Shown here one piece after another: positions 1-8,570 of a stretch of 64,000 bases of DNA. The position numbers and the translations under genes were made by a program. Location of the stretch: NCBI RefSeq assembly GCF_012489685.1, contig NC_080042.1, positions 53,000,066 through 53,064,065 of the forward strand, written 5' to 3'. Source of the stretch: Lotus japonicus. Its lineage: Eukaryota > Streptophyta > Magnoliopsida > Fabales > Fabaceae. Every line of letters starts with the position of its first letter. Positions within the stretch are counted from its first letter, which is position 1. The notes beneath the pieces are model-generated. The model saw only the letters and a list, made by a program, of their open reading frames with translations. It searched no databases and had not been told where the DNA came from.

Positions 1-2778
1 CAGATTATTCCGATTGCAGAACGGGGCTGTGCCGTTCACTGCGTATATGCTCCTGAGGAACTTCAAGTTCTGGCAGAATGGAGATTCGACCTCGACAACC
101 TTGCTACAAATGGGTATGATCTTCGTCCTGAAGTCCAAGTTCAAGGTTGGGGAAATTACTTCAATAGGCTTCAAGGACCGGTGTATGACAAACTGATCAA
201 GGAATTCTGGAAGCACGCCGACTGCGATGATACTCAGGTGGTATCTCACATTCTTGGAAGAAAGATCATCATTACAGAGAAGTCTTTCGTGAATCTGCTG
301 GGTGCAGAAACTGCTCTTGGGTATCGTTTCCAATTCACTGAATCGAAGCTGAAACCCAAAACGAAGGATGAGACCAACAAGGCCCTGTACACCAATTACA
401 AACCGGGCAAGACTAATTACAAAGTGATGGACCTTCATCCCAAGCTCAGGATCTGGCACAAGATTTTGCTCAACTGCATACACCAGAGACCAAAGGGCAG
501 TTCCCCAGACTACATCAATTTCAACCAGAAGGCGATGTTGTTCTTCATCCAAGACAAGAAGAAGATCTGCCTTCCCTACTTCCTGTTCTCCTACTTGAAG
601 GAGTGTATCCGGAAGTCTCGTACCACTGCCTCCATCAAGTCAGCAATCAAGTATATTCCCTTTGGGAGACTTTTGTCTGATCTCTTCATTGAGAGTAGCC
701 TCATTCAAGATCTGGTAAATGCTGGATGCACAGAGGATCTGACCACCATTGTCAGTGATGTCTTCACTGCGAATTCTCTAAAGAAAATGGGCCTAGTCAA
801 GAAGAAGATTGCTCCTGCCCATGAAGACACATCTTCTGAAATCAGAAGTAGAAGGGTGCCTCTGAATGACTACCCTCTGTGGACACAGGCAGACAATCCT
901 GAAGCCATTAGGTGCTATGTTGAAGACCTAAGGGCTCAAGGCTATGAAATTGATCTTGATGAATTCTTCAGCAGACTGCCGCCAACTCCAGAGTTTCCTT
1001 CTCCTATCAAGAAGAAAGTTCAGAGGAAGATGATCCTAGAAGAATCTTCTGAGGAATCAGATGTCCCTCTGACCAAAGGGAAGAAGACTGGTCAATCCAA
1101 GAGAAAACATGATGAAACCAGCAAGCCCGATGATGGTGATGATGGTGATAATGAGGATGGTCCTCCTTCTCCTAAGAAGAAGAAGAAGAAGCAGGTCAGA
1201 ATTGTGGTGAAGCCTACTCGGGTGGAACCAGCTGCTGAAGTGATCAGAAGGATTGAAACTCCTGCCAGAGTGACAAGATCATCAGCACAATCAAGTAAGT
1301 CTGCAGTTGCTTCTGATGATGATTTGAATTTATTTGATGCACTCCCCATATCAGCCATGTTCAAACAATCTTCAAATCCACTCACTCCTATTCCTGAGTC
1401 CCAACCAGCTGCACAAACCACCTCTCCACCACATTCCCCAAGGTCTTCATTTTTTCAACCTTCTCCCACTGAAGCACCTCTCTGGAATTTGCTCCAGAAC
1501 CAACCCTCTAGGCCAGATGAACCAACCTCTCCCATTACCATCCAGTACAACCCATTAACTTCTGAACCCATCATCCAAGAGCAACCAGAGCCTAACCAAA
1601 CAGAACCTGGACCCAGAACCTCTGATCACTCTGTCCCAAGAGCATCAGAACGTCTGGCTCCCAGAACCACGGATACAGACTCTTCCACAGCCCTTACACC
1701 TGTATCCTTCCCAACAAATGTTGCTGATTCTTCTCCTTCCAACAACTCTGAATCCCTTCGAAAATTCATGGAAGTTAGAAAAGAAAAGGTGTCTACCTTA
1801 GAAGAATATTATCTCACTTGTCCAAGCCCTAGGAGATATCCTGGCCCTAGACCTGAACGTCTAGTTGACCCCGATGAACCTATCTTGGCCAATCCTTTAC
1901 ATGAGGCAGACCCTTTGGCTCAACAAGCTCACCCTGCCCCTGACCAACAAGAGCCTGTTCAACCAGAACCTGAACCAGAACAATCTGTGTCTAACCAATC
2001 CTCAGTTAGATCACCCCATCCTCTGGTTGAAACTTCAGAACCTCACCTTGGAACCTCTGAACCAAATGCTCAAATGTTTAACATTGGCTCTCCACAAGGT
2101 GCCTCTGAAGCTCACAGCAGCAATCACCCAGCCTCTCCTGAAACCAACCTGTCTATAATTCCTTACACTCACCTCCGACCCACATCTCTCTCTGAGTGCA
2201 TCAATATTTTCTATCATGAAGCCTCATTGATGCTACGCAATGTGCAAGGTCAGACTGACCTAAGCGAGAATACTGAACATGTGGCTGAAGAGTGGAACAA
2301 TCTGAGCACTTGGCTAGTGGCTCAAGTTCCAGTTATGATGCAACTCCTGCATGCAGAGGGAAGTCAGAGGATCGAGGCTGCAAAGCAAAGGTTTGCTAGA
2401 AGGGTGGCTCTTCATGAACAAGAACAGAGACATAAGCTACTTGAAGCTATTGAAGAAGCCAAAAGAAAGAAAGACCAAGCAGAAGAAGCTGCACGTCAAG
2501 CAGCAGCTCAAGCTGAACAAGCCAGATTAGAGACAGAACGACTTGAAGCTGAGGCTGAAGCTCTTCGATGCCAATCACTTGCACCCGTAGTTTTTACTCC
2601 TACAGCTTCTGCTTCCACTCCAGCTCCTCACGCTGCTCAGAAAGTTCCTTCTAGTTCTACACAGCCAAACTCGTCCAGACTCGACATTGTGGAACAACGT
2701 CTTGATGCTCATGAGTCTCTACTGATTGAAATGAAGCAAATGATGATGGAACTTCTGCGTCGATCTGATAAACCCTAG
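1..2778 (+). CDS. Env-like accessory ORF of copia element 1 (5'-partial)
   Basis: Open in frame 1 from the first base of the window to TAG at 2776-2778, at least 925 residues; the first in-frame ATG at 181 is internal. It aligns with 47138-50023 of copia element 2 through shared blocks such as QGW..YF.RL.GP.Y..L and EFWK.A.C. Layout: N-terminal globular region to about residue 330; basic patches (SKRKH near nt 1095, a run of six lysines near nt 1171-1195) that look like nuclear localisation signals; a long P/S/T/E-rich linker; an A/E/Q/R-rich coiled coil near nt 2370-2580; a short C-terminal helix. No signal peptide or membrane segment is visible, so 'env-like' describes position only. The N-terminal block resembles the 'putative plant transposon protein' type of domain (recalled, not searched). 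Function unknown. Confidence 0.8.
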   Translation, partial: QIIPIAERGCAVHCVYAPEELQVLAEWRFDLDNLATNGYDLRPEVQVQGWGNYFNRLQGPVYDKLIKEFWKHADCDDTQVVSHILGRKIIITEKSFVNLLGAETALGYRFQFTESKLKPKTKDETNKALYTNYKPGKTNYKVMDLHPKLRIWHKILLNCIHQRPKGSSPDYINFNQKAMLFFIQDKKKICLPYFLFSYLKECIRKSRTTASIKSAIKYIPFGRLLSDLFIESSLIQDLVNAGCTEDLTTIVSDVFTANSLKKMGLVKKKIAPAHEDTSSEIRSRRVPLNDYPLWTQADNPEAIRCYVEDLRAQGYEIDLDEFFSRLPPTPEFPSPIKKKVQRKMILEESSEESDVPLTKGKKTGQSKRKHDETSKPDDGDDGDNEDGPPSPKKKKKKQVRIVVKPTRVEPAAEVIRRIETPARVTRSSAQSSKSAVASDDDLNLFDALPISAMFKQSSNPLTPIPESQPAAQTTSPPHSPRSSFFQPSPTEAPLWNLLQNQPSRPDEPTSPITIQYNPLTSEPIIQEQPEPNQTEPGPRTSDHSVPRASERLAPRTTDTDSSTALTPVSFPTNVADSSPSNNSESLRKFMEVRKEKVSTLEEYYLTCPSPRRYPGPRPERLVDPDEPILANPLHEADPLAQQAHPAPDQQEPVQPEPEPEQSVSNQSSVRSPHPLVETSEPHLGTSEPNAQMFNIGSPQGASEAHSSNHPASPETNLSIIPYTHLRPTSLSECINIFYHEASLMLRNVQGQTDLSENTEHVAEEWNNLSTWLVAQVPVMMQLLHAEGSQRIEAAKQRFARRVALHEQEQRHKLLEAIEEAKRKKDQAEEAARQAAAQAEQARLETERLEAEAEALRCQSLAPVVFTPTASASTPAPHAAQKVPSSSTQPNSSRLDIVEQRLDAHESLLIEMKQMMMELLRRSDKP

Positions 2779-2985
2779 CTTTAGGATCTCTTCGTTTTGA
2801 TTTCTTTTCCTTTATCTATGTTTTATTTCGTTAACCTCTGGCTCTTTTTTGTTAATCTTTACTTTGTTCGTTTGTGATTATCTATGCATCTATATATATA
2901 TATCTGACATTATGTTTGCAAATTTTTTTTATTATTCATCATAACCGCTTTTAGATCATACATTTTCTTTCTTTTTCCTAAAATC

Positions 2986-3378
2986 CTAGAATGGAGGATC
3001 CCTCCTCATTCTTCTGTACTCCTGGCGCTGCTCTGACCTCTCCTTCTCCAGACGCTCCAGTGCATACTGGATGTTGTTGAGATTGACGATCTGCTCATCC
3101 CTCTCCAGAATTTCTTCTAAAGTCTTGAGCTTCTTTTCCAAAATCTATTTTTCTTCCAGCAGCTTTAGTTCAAGCTGGCTGAGTTCTTGCACTTCCTCCA
3201 CGAAGGCAAGGAATTCCCTCAAGTCTTTCTTCAACTCTGGACGCAGGTCTTCTTCCAGCAGTGTGTTTGTCAGCTCTGAGATGGTCTTTGTACCCTCTGG
3301 ATGCCTAATGTTAAGGAACAAGTCCTCCTCAAAGGCCTTCTTTCTCAGCTCTTCTAGTGCTACGATGTATGATGCCAT
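2986..3378 (-). pseudogene. Small antisense helical ORF in copia element 1, one in-frame stop
   Basis: Reads antisense to the retrotransposon from ATG at 3378 to TAG at 2986-2988, 130 residues if the in-frame TAG at 3145-3147 is ignored. Both halves are Leu/Glu/Lys-rich and look helical or coiled-coil, and the frame stays open on both sides of the stop, so it looks like one gene with a nonsense mutation. A TATA box lies 53-62 bp upstream of the ATG. The first 66 residues align with one gap to the small ORF at 7217-7618 of the Tat element: 23 identities by eye, including a shared LL.EDL.P.LK block and an identical PPF C-terminus. It converges tail-to-tail with the env-like ORF. Function unknown; nucleic-acid binding or a structural role are both possible. 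Confidence 0.6.
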
Positions 3379-3430
3379 TTTTTTTACTGAAAATTGCTCG
3401 AGTTGTGAAGCTTACCTCTCTCTCCAACGC

Positions 3431-3440
3431 TTTATATAGG
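3431..3440 (-). promoter_or_regulatory. TATA box of the antisense small ORF
   Basis: The minus strand reads CCTATATAAA, 53-62 bp before the ATG at 3378. The spacing leaves a leader of only a few tens of bases, as in the similar small ORF of the Tat element. Confidence 0.5.
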
Positions 3441-3683
3441 CTTCACTTTCTCTCTGAAAGTTAATGCTCCTACAGTTTCTCGAGGTTAAGTTCTTGGTAA
3501 CTGACCCTCCTCTTTACTCCCTTAGCCGGTGGTAAACGTTCTTATCTTGCATTAACTCTTCTATTTATTTCGCCTAACTCTGATTCATGCATCGTTTTCA
3601 TTTTCTTTAAACTTAGACCTTCTCTAAGGGGGAGTACCTTGTACTTCAAGCTAAGTTTTTCACACCCCAAGCTTTTTGCTTAT

Positions 3684-3698
3684 GACAAAAAGGGGGAG
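3684..3698 (+). promoter_or_regulatory. Internal polypurine tract of copia element 1
   Basis: GACAAAAAGGGGGAG lies about 480 bp upstream of the LTR-adjacent tract and closely resembles it. The same tract recurs at the same spacing in copia element 2 (50808-50822), which suggests a second plus-strand priming site. Confidence 0.55.
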
Positions 3699-4161
3699 TA
3701 AACCCAGTTTTTGATGTGTAAGATGTGTTAGTGTGATTTATTTTTCTTTTGGAGAATTTAAGAGTTCCACCTTTATGACCATAGATGTGTCACTGGGCAA
3801 ATACAAGGAATACATTTCACTTCTTCTGAAGTGATTCTAATTTGACTCTGATACCCAAGACTCTGATACCTTGTCCGTGACTCTGATTACTTATGCGCTC
3901 TGATTACTCTATTTTCATCTATGTCATAAGTTTTTCACTCTGAACCCTTATATCATTTAGCTCAGAATCTAGACTTTACTAATGTTTTCATCAAGTATTA
4001 GATTCAGGGGGAGCTAAGCTCAGAATCAAGCAGTGACTTGAATTCAGAATGAGCAAGATAAACTATTCACATCAGGATAAGTCTTATTCTATATCTCTAA
4101 ACTCTGAGTGAATTCAGTTTAATGTTTAAGAATTGTTCATCAAAAATCTTAGTTTTGTCAT

Positions 4162-4179
4162 CATCAAAAAGGGGGAGAT
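4162..4179 (+). promoter_or_regulatory. 3' polypurine tract of copia element 1
   Basis: CATCAAAAAGGGGGAGAT directly abuts the LTR start at 4180, the expected plus-strand priming site. Confidence 0.8.
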
Positions 4180-5389
4180 TGTAAGATCAAGTTTTGATCT
4201 AGTAGTACAACTCTATGTTTTGATGATTACAAGTTAACCTTTTGATATGAACAATTGTGGTACTCTAACGTGTTTTTCTGAGTGTGCTATTTACAGGCTC
4301 TGACCTCAACTCAATCTCACACAAATCAGAAGAACTGTGTATAAAGAGCGACCCAAGCAACGCTTTCGCATTCACCATGTTCAGTATGAACAGTGGAAAA
4401 GCTTCAGAAGTTCTGAAGTTATACAAACTCTGATGTGGACTCAGTCACTAGAAGTTCTGAAGATCCAGAAAGTCTGATAACCAAGAAACACTGAAGGCTC
4501 AGATATTCTGATGGTGTAGAAGACTCTGAAGATCCAGAAGCTGATTAGTGAAATTCTGATGTCCAGAAGCAAGATACTCTGTAGACCATGTACTTCCCTC
4601 TGAGTTCAGAATCAGAAGAAACAATGGTCAGAGGATCTGGGCTTTCCCTCTGACTCTGATCAACCGGCTTCACAAGTTCCAACATGAAGCTTTCTCCTGA
4701 TCAGAAGTCTCCTAGGTTTAAAGGTCAAGTCGCTATCCAAGTACAAAAGCAACTGTACCTTCCTGACGACCTACCTAACAGTCTCAGACACAGCAGAAGC
4801 TGGATTTTCCAGAACTGCCCTCCAACGGTAGCATTTCCCATGCAACGCTCAACCCTAATCCTTGGAGTATATAAAGAGGCTGAAGACTGAAAGAAGCAGC
4901 TAGAAGCATTCACATACGCGCAAGACAAATTCAAATTCTTCTAAGCTTTCTTTCATCTGAAATTCATTGAGTTTACTATTAGCTTTTTAGAAGCAAATAT
5001 CTTGTAAACAATTCTTTGATAAACAGTTTGTTTAGTTCCTTTAGGAGATCAAGGTTGATCGGATCCTAGAGAAGACAAAGAGAGTGAATCTTAGTGTGAG
5101 CTAAGTCAGTGTAATTGTTAGTCACTTGTTGGTTTCAAGTGCAGTTGTAACTCTTACCTGATTAGTGGATTGCCTTCATTCTAAGAAGGAAGAAATCACC
5201 TTAACGGGTGGACTGGAGTAGCTTGAGTGATTTATCAAGTGAACCAGGATAAAATCCTTGTGTGCTTTTCTATCTCTTATCTTTAGCACTTAAGTTCTCG
5301 AAAGATTTGTCAAAATCTTTAAGGTGGAAGCTTTATCTTGAAAACGTTATTCAAACCCCCCCCCCTTTCTACCGTTTTTCATACCTTCA
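4180..5389 (+). repeat. 3' LTR of copia element 1
   Basis: 1210 bp, from TGTAAGATC after the polypurine tract to CCTTCA. It resembles the 1.24 kb LTRs of copia element 2 only in blocks (both ends and the downstream third), so it is a related but separate family. A TATA box (TATATAAAG) lies at 4868-4876. U3 is rich in TCTGAAG/CAGAAG motifs. A run of ten C lies about 25 bp before the 3' end, a feature shared with the other SIRE LTRs here. Confidence 0.85.
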
Positions 5390-6511
5390 ACCCTGTCTCA
5401 CCTTCTCGATGGCCAAACAAACTGCTCAACGAGCAAAAGATTGCTGCTCGCACTCAGTGACCTTTGAAGTTACACTGGCTCACCCTCACGATGACCAAAG
5501 AAACTACTCAAAGAGCGAAGAGAGTACTACTCGCACTCAGTGACCTCTCGTCACAACGGCTCATCTCTTTATGACCGAACCAACACTTAAAAATCAGGAG
5601 TTCCATCCGCACTCTGTGACCTTCCCGACACGGCAGATCATCCTCCCGATGTCCACACTTAGGTTCACAACCTTGTTAAACCCGCACCGTCGGCAATTCC
5701 CGTTTTCAAACTCTTTTCCACAACCTAAGTTTCCTTTGAAATTATTCTCTTATTAAGTAAAAGGTTCTTTCCTGAGTTAATATATTATGTCATTAATTTA
5801 CAAAAATACCAGCTCTCTTTATTCTCTTATTTTCAAAACCTATCAAAATAAAGATTCCCAATAACCCCAAGTGACATCCCCGGGAAAAGCCTTGATTCTC
5901 AACACGGCAATGGATCGGACCGATTGTCACAGCTTGCCCAACAACACTCTCAAAAACTGTCATCACCATGACATAACCCAATGTAACCCACACTCCGCAA
6001 TTGCATAACAAATGCATCAGTTCTAGTCAGTATAATCCCGGAGAAGCATATGCATAGATATCAAGAATTTGACATAACATAACATACAATCCAGTTTGAC
6101 AGGAACCACAACAAATCGGCTGAAGCCTCAGCAAATAGCAATGGCATAAGCCTCAGTCAATCACAATCATCAATAATAAATATATGTCGAATTCCCAACA
6201 CCTAAAGCCTTAACTAGCAAGTAAGTTACCTTCAAAACAAGCATATAGCACATAAAATCAAACAATATAATAGCCGAAGCGAAGTGCCCTCACCTTGGCC
6301 ACTTTCTTTCCTAAGTTGCGACTTTGATTCCATCACGTCATTGCCCCTTGTACCGGCTCACTTTCCTTCCATTCTTTGTTCCCATAAAACAAGCTCTCAG
6401 TCTTTGTATGGTCAAAATGAAGAAACCAAGCTCACGGCCTAAAATAATTGTTTTTGGATAAGGACATGTATTTTCCCTCCTCAGCCCTTTAACTGATGAC
6501 AAATTGATATC
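5390..6511 (-). repeat. Tekay-like LTR, left copy, first fragment
   Basis: Nearly identical to about 20807-21926 in the right LTR of the same element. It is cut on the left by copia element 1 and on the right by the Tat element after the duplicated ATATC (6507-6511). The element lies on the minus strand, so this is part of its 3' LTR. Short ORFs here are not conserved and look fortuitous. Confidence 0.85.
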
Positions 6512-7044
6512 TGATCTGGGAGAGACCAAGCTACCCGTTGACAAGGGGTAGGAGAAGAGGGATCTAGACGTGTTGAAGACGCTCCAAGTAGGCAAGGTCC
6601 CGGGAGGGGCTCCTGCAAGACACTCCGATGCTAAAGTCAGTGAGGGGAGTTGTAAGAATGGTGAAGATGGAGAGAATACGTTACCTTTAGATAGAAGGAG
6701 TGTTCCCTTTATATAGGAGAGGCAGGATTAGGGTTGGAGCCATGCAACGTCATGCATGGCTCGTACATAGGGGCATGGATCACCGTTGGATCCCCTGCAG
6801 AGGAACAGTGATCCAACGGTCTGGGGGGCCCTACGGACCTGCACCAGCCAACCTACCCCTAGGGTAGTTGGCCTAGGTCAACCCCTATGTAGTGGGCCCC
6901 GGGTTCCTTGTCCTCACCCTTAGTGGTGGGGCTCGGGAGTAGGGGGCTCTTGGCTTCCCCCAGACGGCCCCTTATCTGGGACTTTTGGTGGGTCCGGCCC
7001 TGTCCTAGGTCCCCTGTCCGTCCCCGGTCAGGGTTCCCAGAACA
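6512..7044 (-). repeat. 3' LTR of the Tat element
   Basis: 533 bp, TG...CA on the minus strand. The inner neighbour on the minus strand is a purine-rich tract ending AGGGGGCTAC, the probable polypurine tract. A minus-strand TATA box (TATATAAAGG) lies at about 6706-6715. Confidence 0.92.
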
Positions 7045-7216
7045 GTAGCCCCCTAGCCCTGGTCGGCTGTTACAGCGGAGCGGGGGCTAATCGTGTCCTG
7101 GGCTGGTGGTGTCATGGAGGTGCTCGGGGTCGTTACGTAGAGGTCAAACATTTAAACTTTTATTCATTAATTTATTCCTTAATGGTGGGGCCGTTCGGCC
7201 ATTACATTTAGTACCC

Positions 7217-7618
7217 CTAGAAAGGGGGTGTTACTCGCATGGCGTTGTAGCGGAGGCGGACGGCCCTTAGGTCCCTGTCGAGACCCTCTCGTATGGCCAG
7301 AAGGGAGGCCAGCTCGGCTTCGATCTCGCCCATCGTTCCCGTCTCTTCGCCCCTGTGTTCCGCTGCGGACACCTCGAGGCCCCAAATTAGCATGTTAACC
7401 TCCAGGCGGCGTCGGTGCAATTCCCACATCACCTCCGTCCGCTCCAAGAAGGTCAGCAAACTCGCCTTCAGTTGGGGGTCCAGATCCTCTGTCAGAAGCC
7501 TGCTGACCAGGGATCTGACCCTATCAGGGGTGGTGACCTGCGTTTGGTAGGAGTAGTATAGGTCGCAATCCAGAGCCTCGGCCCTGAGTGCCTTCAGGTA
7601 AGTCTCTGTGGAGATCAT
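7217..7618 (-). CDS. Small helical accessory ORF of the Tat element
   Basis: 133 residues, ATG at 7618, uninterrupted. It lies between the antisense accessory gene and the 3' LTR, in the same sense as gag-pol. Predominantly Leu/Arg/Glu, probably two or three long helices; no cysteine cluster, membrane segment or catalytic motif seen. A TATA box at 7663-7672 lies 45-54 bp upstream of the ATG, so it may be transcribed on its own rather than from the distant LTR. It aligns with the small antisense ORF of copia element 1 (2986-3378): 23 of 66 positions by eye with one gap, the LL.EDL.P.LK block, and the same PPF ending. Function unknown. The similarity between elements of different superfamilies is the main reason to regard it as real. 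Confidence 0.65.
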   Translation of the reverse strand: MISTETYLKALRAEALDCDLYYSYQTQVTTPDRVRSLVSRLLTEDLDPQLKASLLTFLERTEVMWELHRRRLEVNMLIWGLEVSAAEHRGEETGTMGEIEAELASLLAIREGLDRDLRAVRLRYNAMRVTPPF

Positions 7619-7662
7619 TTTGTCTTTGGGGTGAGTGTGAAGCCTGCAAGGGGGGTGGTTAC

Positions 7663-7672
7663 TATTTATAAA
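7663..7672 (-). promoter_or_regulatory. TATA box of the Tat small ORF
   Basis: The minus strand reads TTTATAAATA, 45-54 bp upstream of the ATG at 7618. With the plus-strand TATA box at 8150 it brackets a divergent promoter region of about 480 bp. Confidence 0.5.
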
Positions 7673-8149
7673 CGAAACGTTCGTGGGAGGTAACGCCCCT
7701 TAGCGTTTTCCCATGCGTTTCTCTTGGGAAATGAGAGGGGCATTAAATTCTGAGGTCGGTGGTAAATGCGTCCCCCCTTAGGTTGTATACACCGCCTCGA
7801 CCGACCGGGTGGGGCTCGGTGTTAGGACGACCGGGTCTAGTACCGAGTGGGTTGTTGCATGGTTTGAATCTGAGAAGTCAAAAAGACGCGGGAGGATGGA
7901 ACGGTGTGAGGTTTCGGGCCCACTGCATTTAATGCACCTGACTCTTGGGATGGTACGTGTCGTTTCCGGGTGGGTCGCGTTGCTTCGCTAGTCCTCTCTC
8001 ACGTGCTTTTGGAGGCGTGTGTCGCTTCGCCGTCACTGCTCCCTTTCTGACGTGGCAGGGTTTGATTGGACGATGCCCCTTGGTTTCCCCAAGCGTCATG
8101 ATTAGGGAACCTAGGGCTGTCGAAACGTCACGTCTCCCTCCTCGTTTTC

Positions 8150-8157
8150 TATAAAAG
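8150..8157 (+). promoter_or_regulatory. TATA box of the Tat antisense gene
   Basis: TATAAAAG on the plus strand, followed by a C/T-rich leader typical of plant 5' UTRs and a GTAAGT splice donor at 8299. Confidence 0.65.
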
Positions 8158-8298
8158 AGAGGGGAGGGGGATTCATTTGCACTTTTGCATCTCTGAATTC
8201 TCTAAGCCCTCTCCCTTTTCTTCCTCCAAGTTCCGGCGTTTCACGGTGGTGTCTTCTTTCGCACGGTGGTCGTTTGGAAGTTTTTCCAGTTTCTTCTT

Positions 8299-8562
8299 GT
8301 AAGTCCTCGCTTCACTTGACTCTCCTTTTTAAGGTTTTAATTTTTTCTTTCTTCTAGCATAGAGGGTAGCTTGCTCCTGGGGGAGTTGGGAGTTTCCCCT
8401 CCCCTGGTGGCCCCCTCTTGCGGCGGGGGAGATTCTCTGTGAGGGTCTGCGCCGCCGCACGGTCGCGTTTTCCTGCCTAGGGCAAAGATGGACTCCGGGT
8501 GGGTCCTTCTTTGAGCCGATTCCAACGACCTAGGTGTTGATACGGCGTTTTCCCTTGTGCAG
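8299..8562 (+). other. Predicted 5' UTR intron of the antisense gene
   Basis: Begins GTAAGT (8299-8304) and ends TTGTGCAG (8555-8562), 264 bp. The acceptor lies 8 bases before the ATG at 8571. Consensus splice sites; no transcript evidence available. Confidence 0.5.
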
Positions 8563-8570
8563 GTGTCATT

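Larger units (their letters stand above)
1..5389 (+). mobile_element. Ty1/copia SIRE-type LTR retrotransposon 1, 3' half
   Basis: The right-hand part of a plus-strand copia element. Seen in order: env-like long ORF, a small antisense ORF, an internal polypurine tract (3684-3698), the 3' polypurine tract (4162-4179) and the 3' LTR (4180-5389). Gag-pol and the 5' LTR lie left of the window. The order and the LTR start TGTAAGATC match the complete copia element at 40388-52546, so lineage and orientation follow from that copy. It interrupts a Tekay-like LTR: sequence from 5390 continues exactly as the intact LTR copy does from about 20807. A 5-bp target duplication beginning ACCCT is expected, but its partner is outside the window. 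Confidence 0.9.

Noticed and set aside
3071..3439. 122-residue Ser-rich plus-strand ORF
   Set aside because: Shadow of the antisense Glu/Lys-rich helical ORF, which has a TATA box and a similar ORF in the Tat element.
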